Shown here: positions 1 through 11,197 of the stretch, one piece after another
Numbering within the stretch: position 1 is the stretch's first letter
Layout: each line of letters begins with the position of its first letter
NCBI GenBank assembly: GCA_027422505.1
Contig: JAPQWV010001332.1
Span: forward strand, 1 to 64,000
From: Craterostigma plantagineum
Lineage: Eukaryota; Streptophyta; Magnoliopsida; Lamiales; Linderniaceae
Length of the DNA: 64,000 nt
Reading direction: 5' to 3'
The notes under the pieces: model-generated
What the model saw: only the letters and a program-made list of their open reading frames with translations
Databases searched by the model: none
What the model was told of the DNA's origin: nothing
Position numbers and translations under genes: made by a program

Positions 1-69
1 CTCCTCTCAAGCAGGCTTTGAAACATTACGGTCCTCGTGTTTCCTTTGTTTCCACACTTTCCCTCTGCC
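1..69 (+). CDS. possible 3' part of an exon cut by the window edge
   Basis: Frame 3 is open from the window edge and runs into a good splice donor (GTAAGT) at 70-75. The 22-residue peptide is rich in basic and aromatic residues and I do not recognise it. The rest of the gene would lie outside the window or in the AT-rich DNA downstream, where I see no convincing second exon. This is a weak call. Confidence 0.18.
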
Positions 70-75
70 GTAAGT

Positions 76-1390
76 TTCCGTTAATCCATTGCTCATATAA
101 ATTATTTATGTATTGGTTGTTCTTGTATCCTATTGTAGATGGGTAAAAGGGTTCTGCGCGTAAAGGTCTTTCTTTTCTTTGTGTGAATCGTATTAGCCAA
201 AGATTTGTCTTTTGGGACTATTGATGTTCAATAGTTTGGATGAGTAATTGCAACACTATTTTTGGGTTTTAATAAAAAAAACTTGGAAAATTATAAAAAT
301 TGGTCAATAAGTATGCTAATTTTTTATTTGATTCACTATGTTTGTCAGTTATAAACTAAGTCACTAAGATATTTATCGTAACAAATTGGAACACTGGATT
401 CTTTTTTCCTTATTATATACATACTTAGTAATCCAAATTTGCAACTATATATATACAGTGACATAGTTTTGTTACTATATATATAGTTAGTGACTTAGTT
501 TTGTAACTCGTGATCCAATTTTGTTGCTATATACATACTTAGTGCTTAGTTTTGTAATTGACAAATTTATTCACCCAAAATAAAAAAATACTATACTTAG
601 TGGTCCATGTTTACAATTTTTGCCAAAAATCGTAAGAGCTTATAAGAGTTTATGACATATTCTTGACCACCACGTGTTAGATTACAAACTTACTTAGTAA
701 TACGTCAATGACCTTAATTTTGCAGTTCATTTGAACTTTTACACTACACATCTTACTAAGTAATAGGTAATAGTCATTCGACGATGGTATGAACGCTAAT
801 GTCAATAGGGATATGAGTATGTTTTTTCACTATCACTCAGTAAAAAAGAAACACATACCATTTTTACACTACACATCTTACTGAGTAATAGTCATTCGAC
901 ATGATATGAGCGCTAATGTCAATAGGTGATATGAGTATGTTTTTTTCACTATCACTCAGTAAAAAAGGAACATATATCATTGCCTAATGCTAGATAATAA
1001 AAACGTATGAGCATAAAACGTGATTAGAAATAATAAAATGTAGATTTTTTTGTTATATAGTATTAAAGTTTTTGCTTTAATAGTATTTCTTAATAATATT
1101 TTTGGCATTACATAGTGTGCCTTTTATACAAGGGCTTGACTAATCTATAGGGAACTGCTATTCACCGTTCTATTTTTACTGGTACCCCCCCCTAAAGGAC
1201 TCTAAAAAGATGATTTTGTCCTTATGATATTTAAGTTAATTGAAAAAGAAAAATTAAAGTCTATATATAATTCCAGTACGAAATACTGAAAAGTACATAC
1301 ACAATAAATTCAAACGATCTTCGGCAATGGATCGAAACGAGGTAACGGGAAAAAAAATTCGATTTAACATTTTAGGACCGATCAATCGAT
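76..1390. other. AT-rich spacer without a recognisable gene
   Basis: Strongly AT-rich. Between about 370 and 600 there are several diverged copies of a phrase like AGTGACTTAGTTTTGTAAC separated by short TATATA runs, which suggests an old degenerate tandem repeat. No long open frame or domain was seen. Confidence 0.5.
737..980. repeat. two-copy tandem duplication, about 122 bp unit
   Basis: The sequence starting TTTTACACTACACATCTTAC at 737 is repeated from about 862. Both copies continue through the same CATTCGAC, GCTAATGTCAATAGG and TCACTATCACTCAGTAAAAAA blocks. The copies differ by a few substitutions and small indels, so the duplication is fairly recent but not identical. Confidence 0.8.
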
Positions 1391-1819
1391 ACTTTCAGCC
1401 CTGCGTGCACGGGCCTAACGAATTTTCAGGCGGGCTGTGTGCGGGCCGATCAATTTTTTTCGCCTGAACACTGCCTGGCCGAAGTCGTTCGGTCCTGCAG
1501 TGTACTGGCCCATCGGTATTTTCGGCCATGACAGGTGTGCCGAAAAAATCGATGGGCCAGTACACTGCAAGGCCGAAATTTCGATCATCCGCTGCACTGC
1601 CTGGCCAAAACAATAACACATCAGGAAACCCTGGCGATACCGGTCGTTGAGCTCGTCGAGCCTCTCTCTGAACTCGTTCTTCGGCGGATAGCTGTCCAGA
1701 TGCATCCTAGCTAGCTTGTGGCGGCCGAAAAAAGAGTCACAAATTATATTGCTCCATTAGGTGCAGCCATTGTTCCAATCGACTCTGCTATCTTCTTTCC
1801 ACAACCGACAACTCGACCA

Positions 1820-4019
1820 TCACGATTCCGTGAACCAATACGGATGTAAGATGGGCATAGGAAACTCTAGACATAAGTTAAGTCTAGTATAATGCTGATA
1901 ATTATCTCCAAGGTGCGCCATGACGATCGTACGGCTCGGTCCAGTAGCAGTCTGACCGGCACGCAGTGGCAATATTGTGTTCGAATGCATGTTTGTTCGA
2001 CCCATTGCCGTATCCGTAGAGGATAATTACAGCTTTCCAAAGTGTCGTCACAGCCCACAGATCACACGGTGTCGACATCCAGTGGTTTCATTCCACAAGG
2101 CCCCCTTCCCAGCGAACCCGATTCACCTGCATTTCAATGACTCACCATAGTACAATGCTGAGTAACGCTCCAATGTGCTGCGAGTTTCGTTCGCGACGTG
2201 ATTCCTACGGTGATCCATTCGTCCTTGTCATTGTAACTATGATGTGCGATAACGCGAAATCCACAGTTTGCCGTCCCCCCCACATCCTTATAGCTAACTA
2301 TATATGGATGGATGACTGTTGTTCTGCAATTCGCCAAGTGGGTGTGGTAGAAGTCTGATTCACTTGTAGAACGCATTTTTCAGGATTAGATGTGCATTCG
2401 TGTTTGAACGAATTTACGAGTAAAAGATAGTAGTACCTGTCTCCGTAGTAGATTCACGAGAGCTTCGCAGAAGATACGACCCCGACTGCTATGACTGGTA
2501 CTGCTGCGCCCTCCACTGCGTCCATCCCTTGGGATTGCGTACTCCCAAGCACTTCGATCCCGCTTCGTCGAGTTTCTTTCTTCGGCCGACCTTTGAAAGA
2601 CGTCTTAATGCCAGGCTCATTCCACTCACGGGCGTCGGGATACAGATGTTCGTGAACGACTCCATGGAGGCCACGCATAACGGCGGGATCGCGGCCTTTT
2701 GCCTCACGCACGAGGTCGTAATAAGTTATTCCGGTCAGAAATATCGGGAGTTACTCCCTCGCCTATCGTGAGTGTCCTCCAGAAATCGTGCACGAAGTCT
2801 GCAGCAACTGGGTAGTTGTTGTCCACACACTGCTGAAGCTCGCATGCACATGGAAGCTCGCATGCACATGGAAGTCTGCTTGTGTACTTTCACCCACACG
2901 GTGTCTAAGAGACCCAGTGGTCGAGTTTCAACCATTGCTTCAGCTCGCTGTGAGAACTCTCCACACGACATGTAAGGTGTTTTCGAAATGTAACACTTGG
3001 TTCGTCCAGCTTTGACGAACTTCTCCTTATGCACCAACCATGTCGCGCACGTATTAGACGATAGCGGAGTCGGCTAACCAACACAGAAATGTTACTATAT
3101 GCCTGCTCGTATGCGTCTATCGTCGGAGCTTCCACGACTGCTTTCCAGGCCTTATGCTTGAAGTGAGCTGCAGTCTTATTGTTCTTCCCCGTCAGCCGAT
3201 TAACTCTGTTATCCACACGTCTTTAATAGATATGCCACGTGCACAACTGATGGTGAGAATGCGAAAATACCTTCTGTACAGGTCGAAGAAGGCCCAACTC
3301 ACGATCAGTCACAACCGCCGAAAGGTAGACATCTGGCCCAGAATATCCTGAAGTGACTGCAACACCCACCCATAGCTTCTCTCCGTCTCGTCCTCCATAA
3401 CGGCAACCCACACAGGAAGTTGTGATTACAGGAGTCATCCCTATAATCTCAACTAGAGGCATCTTGTAACCTATTGGTCTTGTACGTAGAGTCAATGCCA
3501 ATAAAGTACGGATACATCCTTACCAGTGCGAGTGTGTCCGAGTGTGCGAGAAAACATGTGTCAGCGCATTAGTCTCGACGTCTCCCAGGGACCGAACATA
3601 ATATTCGATCTGTGTCGCCTGGTGCATCAACTGGCTCACCACGTATCGGCCCTCAGAATAGTCATTTTTCAAACGATCTCTGTAACTATTATATGTCTGA
3701 CCGTCGCTTGATCTTCTGCGTGTCGAGCCATCATCGCTGAGAGGATATGAGCTAGTTTCGCTTGCGCAACAGTCATTTCCTCTACGACCTTCCTTGCCTG
3801 GCTACTTAGCCCACTCGTCTGGCGGTGTCCCTCGGATACTGTATGACATGGTGATGGTGCATGGATTTTCTCAGGGCGGTCCGTACGAATGTACCATTCC
3901 ATAGTCATTGAATCCTCCCGAGCTATGACTAGAAACGGACATCTGCACTTGTTAGACTTCGTAACCCTTTCCAATTCATCCACGTTGCCTCTATAACGTT
4001 CTCCGCGAGAACATCTCAT
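1820..4019 (-). pseudogene. FAR1/MULE transposase with C-terminal OTU domain, left arm copy (broken)
   Basis: On the minus strand, consecutive blocks in shifting frames match one protein. A FAR1-type zinc-binding N-terminal region (4019-3669) has KCRCPF and a degenerate HNHP-like end. A MULE transposase core (3501-3223) has TDRELGLL and the CTWHIY signature of the MULE DDE domain. A FAR1-like middle (3216-2735) has CRVESSHSELKQWL. A basic linker follows (2711-2454), then an OTU-like cysteine protease domain (2376-1820). Here the OTU active-site motif reads TANCGF instead of DGNC. Stops and frameshifts occur between all blocks, so no intact protein is made. OTU-bearing MULEs are known in plants; assignment to that type is from motif recognition only. 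Confidence 0.75.
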
Positions 4020-4211
4020 CAGTTTTTTTCGTACCGGATTTCTTATGCGACGAAATTATCAGCTCGAACCCAAGACCTCAGTTTTTTCGTACCGCATTTC
4101 GTACTGTGGAATCAACAGTTTGTTAGACGTGGAAGCCATTAAATGAGCGAAAAGGCATTGCTACTGGTCTTGTGTTCGAGCTGATTATTTCGTCGCATAA
4201 GAAATGCGGTT

Positions 4212-6420
4212 ATGAAAAAACTGATGAGCTTTTCTCGCGGAGAACGTTATAGAGGCAACGCGGATGAATTGGAGAGGCTTTCGAAGCCTAACAAGTGCTG
4301 GTGTCCGTTTCTAGTCGTAGCTCAGGAGGATTCAATGACTAGGAAATTGTACATTCGTACAGGTCCACCTGAGAAATTTATGCACAATCACCCTGTCATA
4401 CAGTATTCCGATGGGCAAGGAAGATCATAGAGGAAATTATTGATGCGCAACCGAAACCAGCTCATATCCTCTCAGCGATGAGGGCGACAAGATCACGCGA
4501 CGATCAGGCATATATATAATTATAGAGATCGTTTGAAGAAGGACTATTCTGAGGGCCGAGTCGTGGTGAGCCAGTTGATGCATCTTGGCGATACAGGTCG
4601 GATATTATGTTCGGTCCCTCTGAGACGTCGAGACTAATGCGCTGACATATGTTTTTCTCGTACACCCGGACACACTTGCACTGGTGAGAACGTATCCGTA
4701 CTTTATTGACATGACTCTACGTACTAGACCAGTAGGTACAATGCCTCTAGTTAGATTATAGGGATGACTCCATGTAATCACAACTTCCTGTGTTGGTTTA
4801 CCGTTATGGAGGACGAGACGGAGAGAAGTTATGGGTGGGTGTTGCAGTCACTTCGGAATATTCTGGGGCAGGTGTCTATCCTTCGGGGATTGTGACTGAT
4901 CGTGAGTTGGGCCTTTCGATCCTTACAGAAGGTATTTTCGCATTCTCGCCATCTGTTGTGCACGTGGCATATTTATAAAGACGTGGATAACAGAGTTAAT
5001 CGACTGACGGGGAAGAACAATAGACTCCAGCTCACTTCACGCATAAGGCCTGGAAAGCAGTCGTGGAAGCTCCGACGATAGATGGATACGTCAGGCATAT
5101 AGTGACATATCTCTCTGCTTTGGGTAGCCGACTCCGCTATCGTCCAGTACGTTGACGCGACATGGTTGGTGCATAAGGAGAAGAAGTTCGTCAACGCTTG
5201 GACGAAGCAGGTGCTTTATTTCGAAAACACCACTACATGTCGTGTGGAGAGTGCTCACAGCGAGCTGAAGCAATGGCCGAACTCGGCCACTAGGTCTCTT
5301 GACACCGTGTGGGTGAAGGTGCACGGGCAGACTTCCATGTGTATGCGAGCTTCAGCAGTGCGTCGACAACAATTATCCAGTTGCTGCAGACTTCGTGCAC
5401 GATTTCTGGAGGACACGCACGATCGCGAGGGAGTAACTCCCGATATTTCCTATCGGAATTACTTATACGACCTCGTGCGTAAGGCAGAAGGCCGCGATTC
5501 CGCCGTTTTGCGTGGCCTCCATCGAGTCGTTCACGAACATCGATATCCGACTCCCGTGAGTGGAATGAGTCTGGCATTAAGACGTCTATCAAAGGTCGGC
5601 CGAAGAAAAAAACCTCGACGAAGCGGGATCGAAGTGCTTGGGAGTACGCAATTCCAAGGGGTGGACGCAGTGGAGGGCGCAGCAGTACCAGTCGTAGCAG
5701 CCAGGGTCGTACGTCATCTTCGTCTGCGAAGCGGTCTCGTGAATCTACTACGGAGACAGGTACTACTATCTTTTACTCGTAAATTCGTTTCAAAAGCGGA
5801 TGCACATCTAATCCTGAAAAATGCGTTCTACAGGTGAATCAGACTTCTACCACACCCCTTGGCGAATTGCGTAACAACAGTCATCCATCCATATATAGTT
5901 AGCTATAAGGATGTGGTGGCTGACGGCAACTGTGGATTTCGCGTTATCGCACATCATATTATAATGACGAGGAGGAATGGATCACCGTAAGGAATCACGT
6001 CGCGAACGAACTCGCGGCACACTGAGAGCGTTACTCGGCATTGTACTATGGTGAGTCATTGAAATGCAGGTGAATCGTGTACGCTGGGAAGGGGGTCTTG
6101 TGGAATGAACCACTGGATGTTGAGATCGTGTGATCTGTGGGCTATGGCGACATTTTGAAACGTTGTAATTATCCTCTACGGGTACGGCAAGGGGTCGAAC
6201 ATCAACATGCATTTGAACACAATATTGCCACTGCGTGCCGGTCGGACTGCTACTGGACCGAGCCGTACGATCATCATGGCGCACCTTGGAGATAATTATC
6301 AGCATTATATTAGATTAACTTATGTCCAGAGTTTCCTATGCCCATCTTACATCCGTATTGGTTCACGAATCGTGATGGTCGAGTTGCCAGTTGGAAAGAA
6401 GATATCAGAGTCGATTTGAT
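4212..6420 (+). pseudogene. FAR1/MULE transposase with C-terminal OTU domain, right arm copy (broken)
   Basis: This is the mirror copy of the left-arm gene, now on the plus strand. The FAR1 region lies at 4212-4430 (CWCPF, then HNHPV), the MULE core at 4790-4978 (VTDRELGL), and the middle and basic region at 5166-5837, which is a 223-codon open stretch and the longest in either arm. The OTU domain is at about 5890-6420. The OTU motif VADGNCGFRVIA keeps the aspartate and catalytic cysteine, and the later LHPYWF block fits the histidine end of the fold. Stops interrupt the OTU part (for example soon after NELAAH). The start of the gene faces the palindrome centre, so the two copies are head to head with less than 200 bp between their 5' ends. 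Confidence 0.75.
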
Positions 6421-6699
6421 CACTGGCTGCACCTAATGGAGCACTATGATTTGTGACTGTCTTTTTTTCGGCCGCCACAAGCTAGCTAGGATGCATCTGG
6501 ACAGCTATCCGTCCACGGACGAGTTCAGCGAGAGGCTCGACGAGCTCAACGACCGGTGCGCTAGGCTCGACGAGCCCCACGACCATAAAAAAAAACTTAG
6601 AAAAAAAAAATACGGTTGATCGAGATTTTCGGCCAGGCAGTGCAGCGAACCATCGAAATTTTTGGCCCTGCAGTGTACTAGCCCATCGTTTTGCAGTTC

Positions 6700-7620
6700 T
6701 TTAGGGGCGGTAACAAGTAACACGAGGCGTTAAATAACAAATCCCAATCTATACAACGTATAGCCTTTTATATAGCCGTTGTAGGTCATATCATAATGGT
6801 TGATTGATCTTGATTAATTGCTTAGATCTTTGCCATTTGAATCATCTTCTTTTGATTCAACTTTCGTTCTTTAGCTATTCTCCAACATAAAAGATAATTT
6901 GATGCAACGTTTAAGCTTTTAAGTGAATTGATCTCTTCTAACAAACATATCTATTTCCGACGACCTATGTATAAGCATTTTCAAAATATCATCTCATATG
7001 ATCGATTAGGTTACGTTTTAAGTTGACGAACAGGTATCACGACAATGCTTTTGTGAGCTCACGTGCACTTCACATAGTTAACAAGCTGAATGGCTTGACC
7101 ACCTACGATCTACTCGAGGCGTTTTTCGACAACCAGGTAATCAATTCGGCCCGGCCCAGTCCGGCCCAACCCGGACCAACTGCAAGGCTTACTAAACTCG
7201 AGTTACAAAACATTAAATAAATACTTTCGAGTAGGAACAATTTTACGGGGTGAACACATTGAACATGTCGAGAGGTGCCGTCGTAGAACAAATCGTAAAG
7301 TTCGCATCGAGCAACGGTCGGGAGTTCGTATCGCGTTGCGATTAAGTTGGCTTCGGGGATTCGAAAACGGATCATGAGACGAGGTTTGCTTTCAAGGTAA
7401 TCTATTTCATATAATGATGTGATTTATTTACAACACCTTCGTGTGCGTATATATATACTCTCTCTGATATTAAAACATGTCATATTTCCAATTTTACCCC
7501 TTATATTAAATAAAAGTAATTAAATTAAATAAGATAAAATAAGTAATTAAGGGTATAATAGGAAATTTATTTATTTCTTAATATGTGTGCAATTAGCTTA
7601 TTTTTTAGAATCAGAGGGAG
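6700..7620. other. spacer without a recognisable gene
   Basis: Mixed-composition DNA. A GC-richer patch at 7145-7185 repeats GGCCCGGCCC-like words. On the minus strand 7375-7230 is open and looks like a worn repeat rather than a host exon. No domain was recognised. Confidence 0.4.
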
Positions 7621-7621
7621 T

Positions 7622-7682
<61 letters not shown>
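7621..7682. repeat. compound microsatellite (TA)n(GA)n
   Basis: About 26 bp of alternating TA is followed by about 34 bp of alternating GA, immediately left of the foldback element. Confidence 0.95.
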
Positions 7683-7684
<2 letters not shown>

Positions 7685-7707
7685 TTGCTATGTCGCGCCA
7701 CTCACCT

Positions 7708-8005
7708 GAACATCATAGCTGATTTTGCAATTACAGCTCATTTTTCCCACTCCGGCGATTCCATCACCTTCGTCGTCCCTCTTAGCTTCCTTATTACATC
7801 CGTTGTTCATCTTCCACGCACTTATTTATCAGAAATTCATCATCTCAGCTATGTACGCGAAAATTGCAGTATAATATGAATTTCTGATAAATGAGTGCGT
7901 GGAAGATGGACAACAGATGTTATGAGGAAGCTAGAGGGGCAGCGGGGGTGATGGCATCGTCGGAGTTGGAGAAAATGAGCTGTAATTACGAAATCAGCTA
8001 TGGTG
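7708..8005. repeat. small foldback element, arms about 130 bp
   Basis: The segment from CATAGCTGATTTTGCAATTA (7712) to CACTTATTTATCAGAAATTC (7832) is repeated in inverted orientation from GAATTTCTGATAAATGAGTG (7878) to TAATTACGAAATCAGCTATG (8003), with about 45 bp between. The hairpin is about 85-90 percent paired by eye. It may be a MITE or a duplicated fragment. No coding content. Confidence 0.8.
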
Positions 8006-8023
8006 CCCACGATGGTTGCTCAC

Positions 8024-8672
8024 TGATCACGAGCGTGTACGTTAATATATGAAATAAATGTTCGTGCAAGTACGTCAAGTATAATTAAAACGAATATGTT
8101 ATAACTACTAGCACCACGCGCGATATGCTGTATACCTGTTGTTTGTAATAGCTATAACGAGTATCGAACACGAGGAATAATTTTGATTACTAGTAATAAT
8201 CTATCAATTCAATATCTAGCCTAACAAATGATTGAGATTTTTATATTTGAAATAAGTCACAACAACTTAAACTAACACAATAGAAATGTTCAAAACACAA
8301 CTAAAGATTTAAGAATAACTTCGACTAAAAGGATCGAATCCCGCTAGATATCGTCGATGAATTCGTAACCTGTTACCACATGATTAATGACCAACTTAGT
8401 TTTCACACCAAATGGTCACGAGAGTATATAGTAGTTTATGTAAGGTGAGGGTCGACTATTTGCTTTCGCCCTATAGTCAACGCCTAACGTTTACGATAAA
8501 ACGAATACAAAGCCATATGTGTTCATGAGTATTTTACGTCCAAACTACGGCGCTATCTAGCGTTTTTTTCATCCCAAATACACAAAATGATTAGCTACTC
8601 ATAATGAAGAAAAAAGGCACGAAATGTATACGAAACAAAGTAGAGAAACACATAGATTCTTTCCTATTTAAC
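8024..8672 (-). repeat. partial 3' LTR of the Athila-type element
   Basis: The direct repeat of 14560-15363 starts at TGATC and continues through GCGTGTACNTTAATATAT, ACACGAGGAATAAT and CTTTCGCCCTATA blocks. It lacks several segments of the right copy and ends near ACGAGCTCAAATG, after which the two copies no longer match. It is shorter and clearly diverged. Confidence 0.7.
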
Positions 8673-9745
8673 GAGCTCAAATGTCGGCGAATTCCCTCAG
8701 TTCATGCAGTAGTATAGTCCCTCAGTTCGCTCGAATAACTCGGGGTATAGGCCAAATATCGGTAAATTCCCTCAGTTCATGCGGTAATCTAGTCCCTACT
8801 ATAAACTCGCTAGTGGATCATACATCTGCTACTCTCGGTGATAAGACTGAATCGGAACGTCTTTTTTGGGTTATAGTAGGGCTTAACAGACTATATTAGG
8901 GAGTAAACTTCAATTGAAAATATCAAAGCGATTATGTCGGTGTCGTGCCATTGTTCGATAGCTCGCTACATATATCGTGGTTAGCTCTTGCCGTCTTGGA
9001 ATTTTTTTTTTCATAAACCTATACTAAGCCCTTCTTCTCTCAACCTTTTTTTTAGCGTGAGAAATTATAGACGGAAGGGTTCTTAACATCTTTCCAACGT
9101 ATCTAAACTCTTCTTCTCGTGTCGCTAAGCCCCTCTTCTCTCAGTCCCTTTGCGGGTGAGAGATTATCATGGAGGAGTTCTTAACGTCAGATTATCTGAA
9201 GGATATATATTTATAATATATATACTTAAACAACGGTCGGGCTACGCTTTTCGACATTGGCACTCAACCTCACTTTCTCTATTAATCGGGTAATGATATC
9301 TTAAAGCTTCTCAGGTCAGCGGCTTACGATTCCCTGGTTTTCTCAAATAAAAAGGCTCAGGCTCAAAGTGGCTATTATGGTGATAAGGCATGGCCGAAAA
9401 CTTTGGCTATGGACTTATCTCCTAATGCCTCCCTCATTTTCACGCAGTCTCACCTAGTTGTTTTCAACATGTACCACGAGAAAGTTTCAGAGAGAATTAA
9501 ACTATACATTTTACACAACCAAAGACCTGAGCAAAAAGCTCTTCAGCTCAAACATGCATACGAATCTTTCATAGTATTACCAAACTCGTTCGTGTTGAAA
9601 GAAATCAATCATTGTGCATGTCCTAATTGCTCACATAATTCCCTAGCATGCAGTCCATTTTCTCAACGGATCACGCACATTGAAAGAACATGCATTTCTC
9701 ACGGATCACGCACATTTGAAACAATAATTCTGTTCACGCAAAATT
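8673..9745. other. interior of the retroelement, no recognisable gene
   Basis: Contains a short tandem duplication around AATTCCCTCAGTTCATGC (8690 and 8766) and a second one around CTAAGCCC(T/C)TCTTCTCTCA (9024 and 9127). One 136-codon frame at 9403-9813 (+) has no familiar motif. Confidence 0.5.
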
Positions 9746-10050
9746 CTCCTTCCCCACTGACGTTGTCCCCAATGGAAAATTATAAGCACAAAAGGAGTGG
9801 AAATAATTATTGAAAAGCGTGAACACCCCTGATTATACGAGGTGAGGATGGTGGCGAAGTGTGACGAGGTTGAAGCATGAATGTTAAGTCCTCCTCCCAA
9901 CACTTGAAGTTGTGATTGGGTGGTTGATTCCCGTGCGAGCTTGCTTACTTCACGATGTTTGCCCTGTAAGCCAACGATTTAAACAAGGGATGTTCAAACA
10001 AAGTAAGTCGAGAAACAGATAGAGGATATCAAAGCATCAATGTCTACAAA

Positions 10051-10200
10051 ATAAAAACTAGAAATCAGGTTCCGGCGGGGATGCTAGGAGTCTTCCTCGG
10101 GGGACGATGGCCCATCGCCTTGAAAATAAAAACTAGAAATCAGGTTCCGGCGGGGATGCTAGGAGTCTTCCTCGGGGGACGATGGCCCCATCGCCTTGAT
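10051..10200. repeat. 75-bp perfect or near-perfect tandem duplication
   Basis: The unit beginning ATAAAAACTAGAAATCAGG and ending CATCGCCTTGA occurs twice head to tail (10051-10125 and 10126-10200). The only difference I see is one extra C in the second copy. It is absent from the other palindrome arm, so it arose after the inversion. Confidence 0.9.
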
Positions 10201-11197
10201 CAACCAGCTCCCGCAAGCAACTTAATGGCATCTTGTACTTTCTTCAGTGCTTTCTCCTGACGATCCATGCGCTTTTGGAGTTTCCATTCGGCCTCGTCGC
10301 CCTCGGTGATGGGCAACTGCATTCTCATACCGATCTGTGGCCTGGTGTTGAGCTAGTTCTTCGCGCAGGGCGGCGATACGACCGTTGACGTAAGAGGTGA
10401 CATCATGGAAATCTCAGATTAAACGTGGACTGGTCGGCAGTGTCAGTATGACTACCAGCGCTCTCGTCGATCGGAGCGCGGTAGCGGGCCTTCCATGGCA
10501 AGGGGCTGTGGGATATCGGTGTATGCGCGATAGTCCTCGTGCCATCGATATAATAGTTCTCCTTTTTCCACCCTGGCGCCTTTCGATCATCTGCATCATG
10601 TGAAGTGTCGCGGCTTCCAAGTTCCTCCACCCGTTAAAATTGTCATGTTTGTTCATCGTCTGGCAGTAACCTAATCATTTCACCAGCTTAGTGATAAATT
10701 GTCCCACCGTGATCTTTCCCTTATAGCGTCCTTCCGATGGCTGCCGGAATGCATGGACCATAGGTAGTCCGAGATGGACCTTTGTCCATTGCGTATGCGG
10801 AGGAGATAAAAGAGATCGCACAATGTGACCACGCAGTGTGAATCGCCTCGGGCGGTGACGGAGGTGGTGTAAAGCCGATGGATATATCGTAAACTCGCCA
10901 TCGTTAGTGAGGAAGGCTTCGATTGGGTACTTCTACAATCTACTTCTGGCGGCCTAAAAGTTTAAGGCGTATCATCTCGCGCCAAATTTCAGTCCGCACG
11001 TCCGTCGATCGAGCTAGTTGTAATGATCGGTTGGCTCGGGTTCGCCGTGTAGTAGCTCGGGACTTGGAGATCGAACGCTCTAGACAAATTATCGAGACTG
11101 ACCGTATGCTCTTTATTGAAACGTGGAAATGGTCGACCCTATTGTAGTCGTGTTTCATTGAATGAGAACGTGGCGAGGAACTCCAGTATGAGTCCAC
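10200..11197 (-). pseudogene. Athila ORF1-like (gag-region) fragment, left palindrome arm
   Basis: Minus-strand blocks in different frames include YIHRLYTT, GDSHCVVTLCDLFYLLR, SDYLWSM and later HMMQMIERR. The order and spacing resemble the ORF1 protein of Athila elements (the plant-transposon-protein region with a helical IHRFL-ARGDS-GVV-DLF block). Stops and frameshifts are frequent. It has the same sense as the surrounding LTRs, so this arm is probably the original orientation and the right arm the inverted copy. Confidence 0.6.

Larger units (their letters stand above)
1549..6690. repeat. large inverted repeat (palindrome) of a MULE-derived sequence, arms about 2.5 kb
   Basis: The left arm (about 1549-4072) and right arm (about 4165-6690) are reverse complements of each other along their whole length. 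Clear paired landmarks are CGATGGGCC/CAGTGTACT near the outer ends, GATGCATCCTAGCTAGCTTGTGGC (1700-1725 and 6470-6495), the OTU region, the MULE region and the inner CTTATGCGACGAAAT ends. The spacer is only about 90 bp. Arms differ by scattered substitutions and indels of up to tens of bases. Transcription through the locus in either direction would give a long hairpin RNA. Confidence 0.9.

Noticed and set aside
7600..8040. CRISPR-like or bacterial features
   Set aside because: The inverted repeat here is one foldback, not spaced repeats; the window is plant nuclear DNA.
9403..9813. 136-codon plus-strand ORF
   Set aside because: No recognisable domain, inside a rearranged retroelement, and it runs into the palindrome arm.
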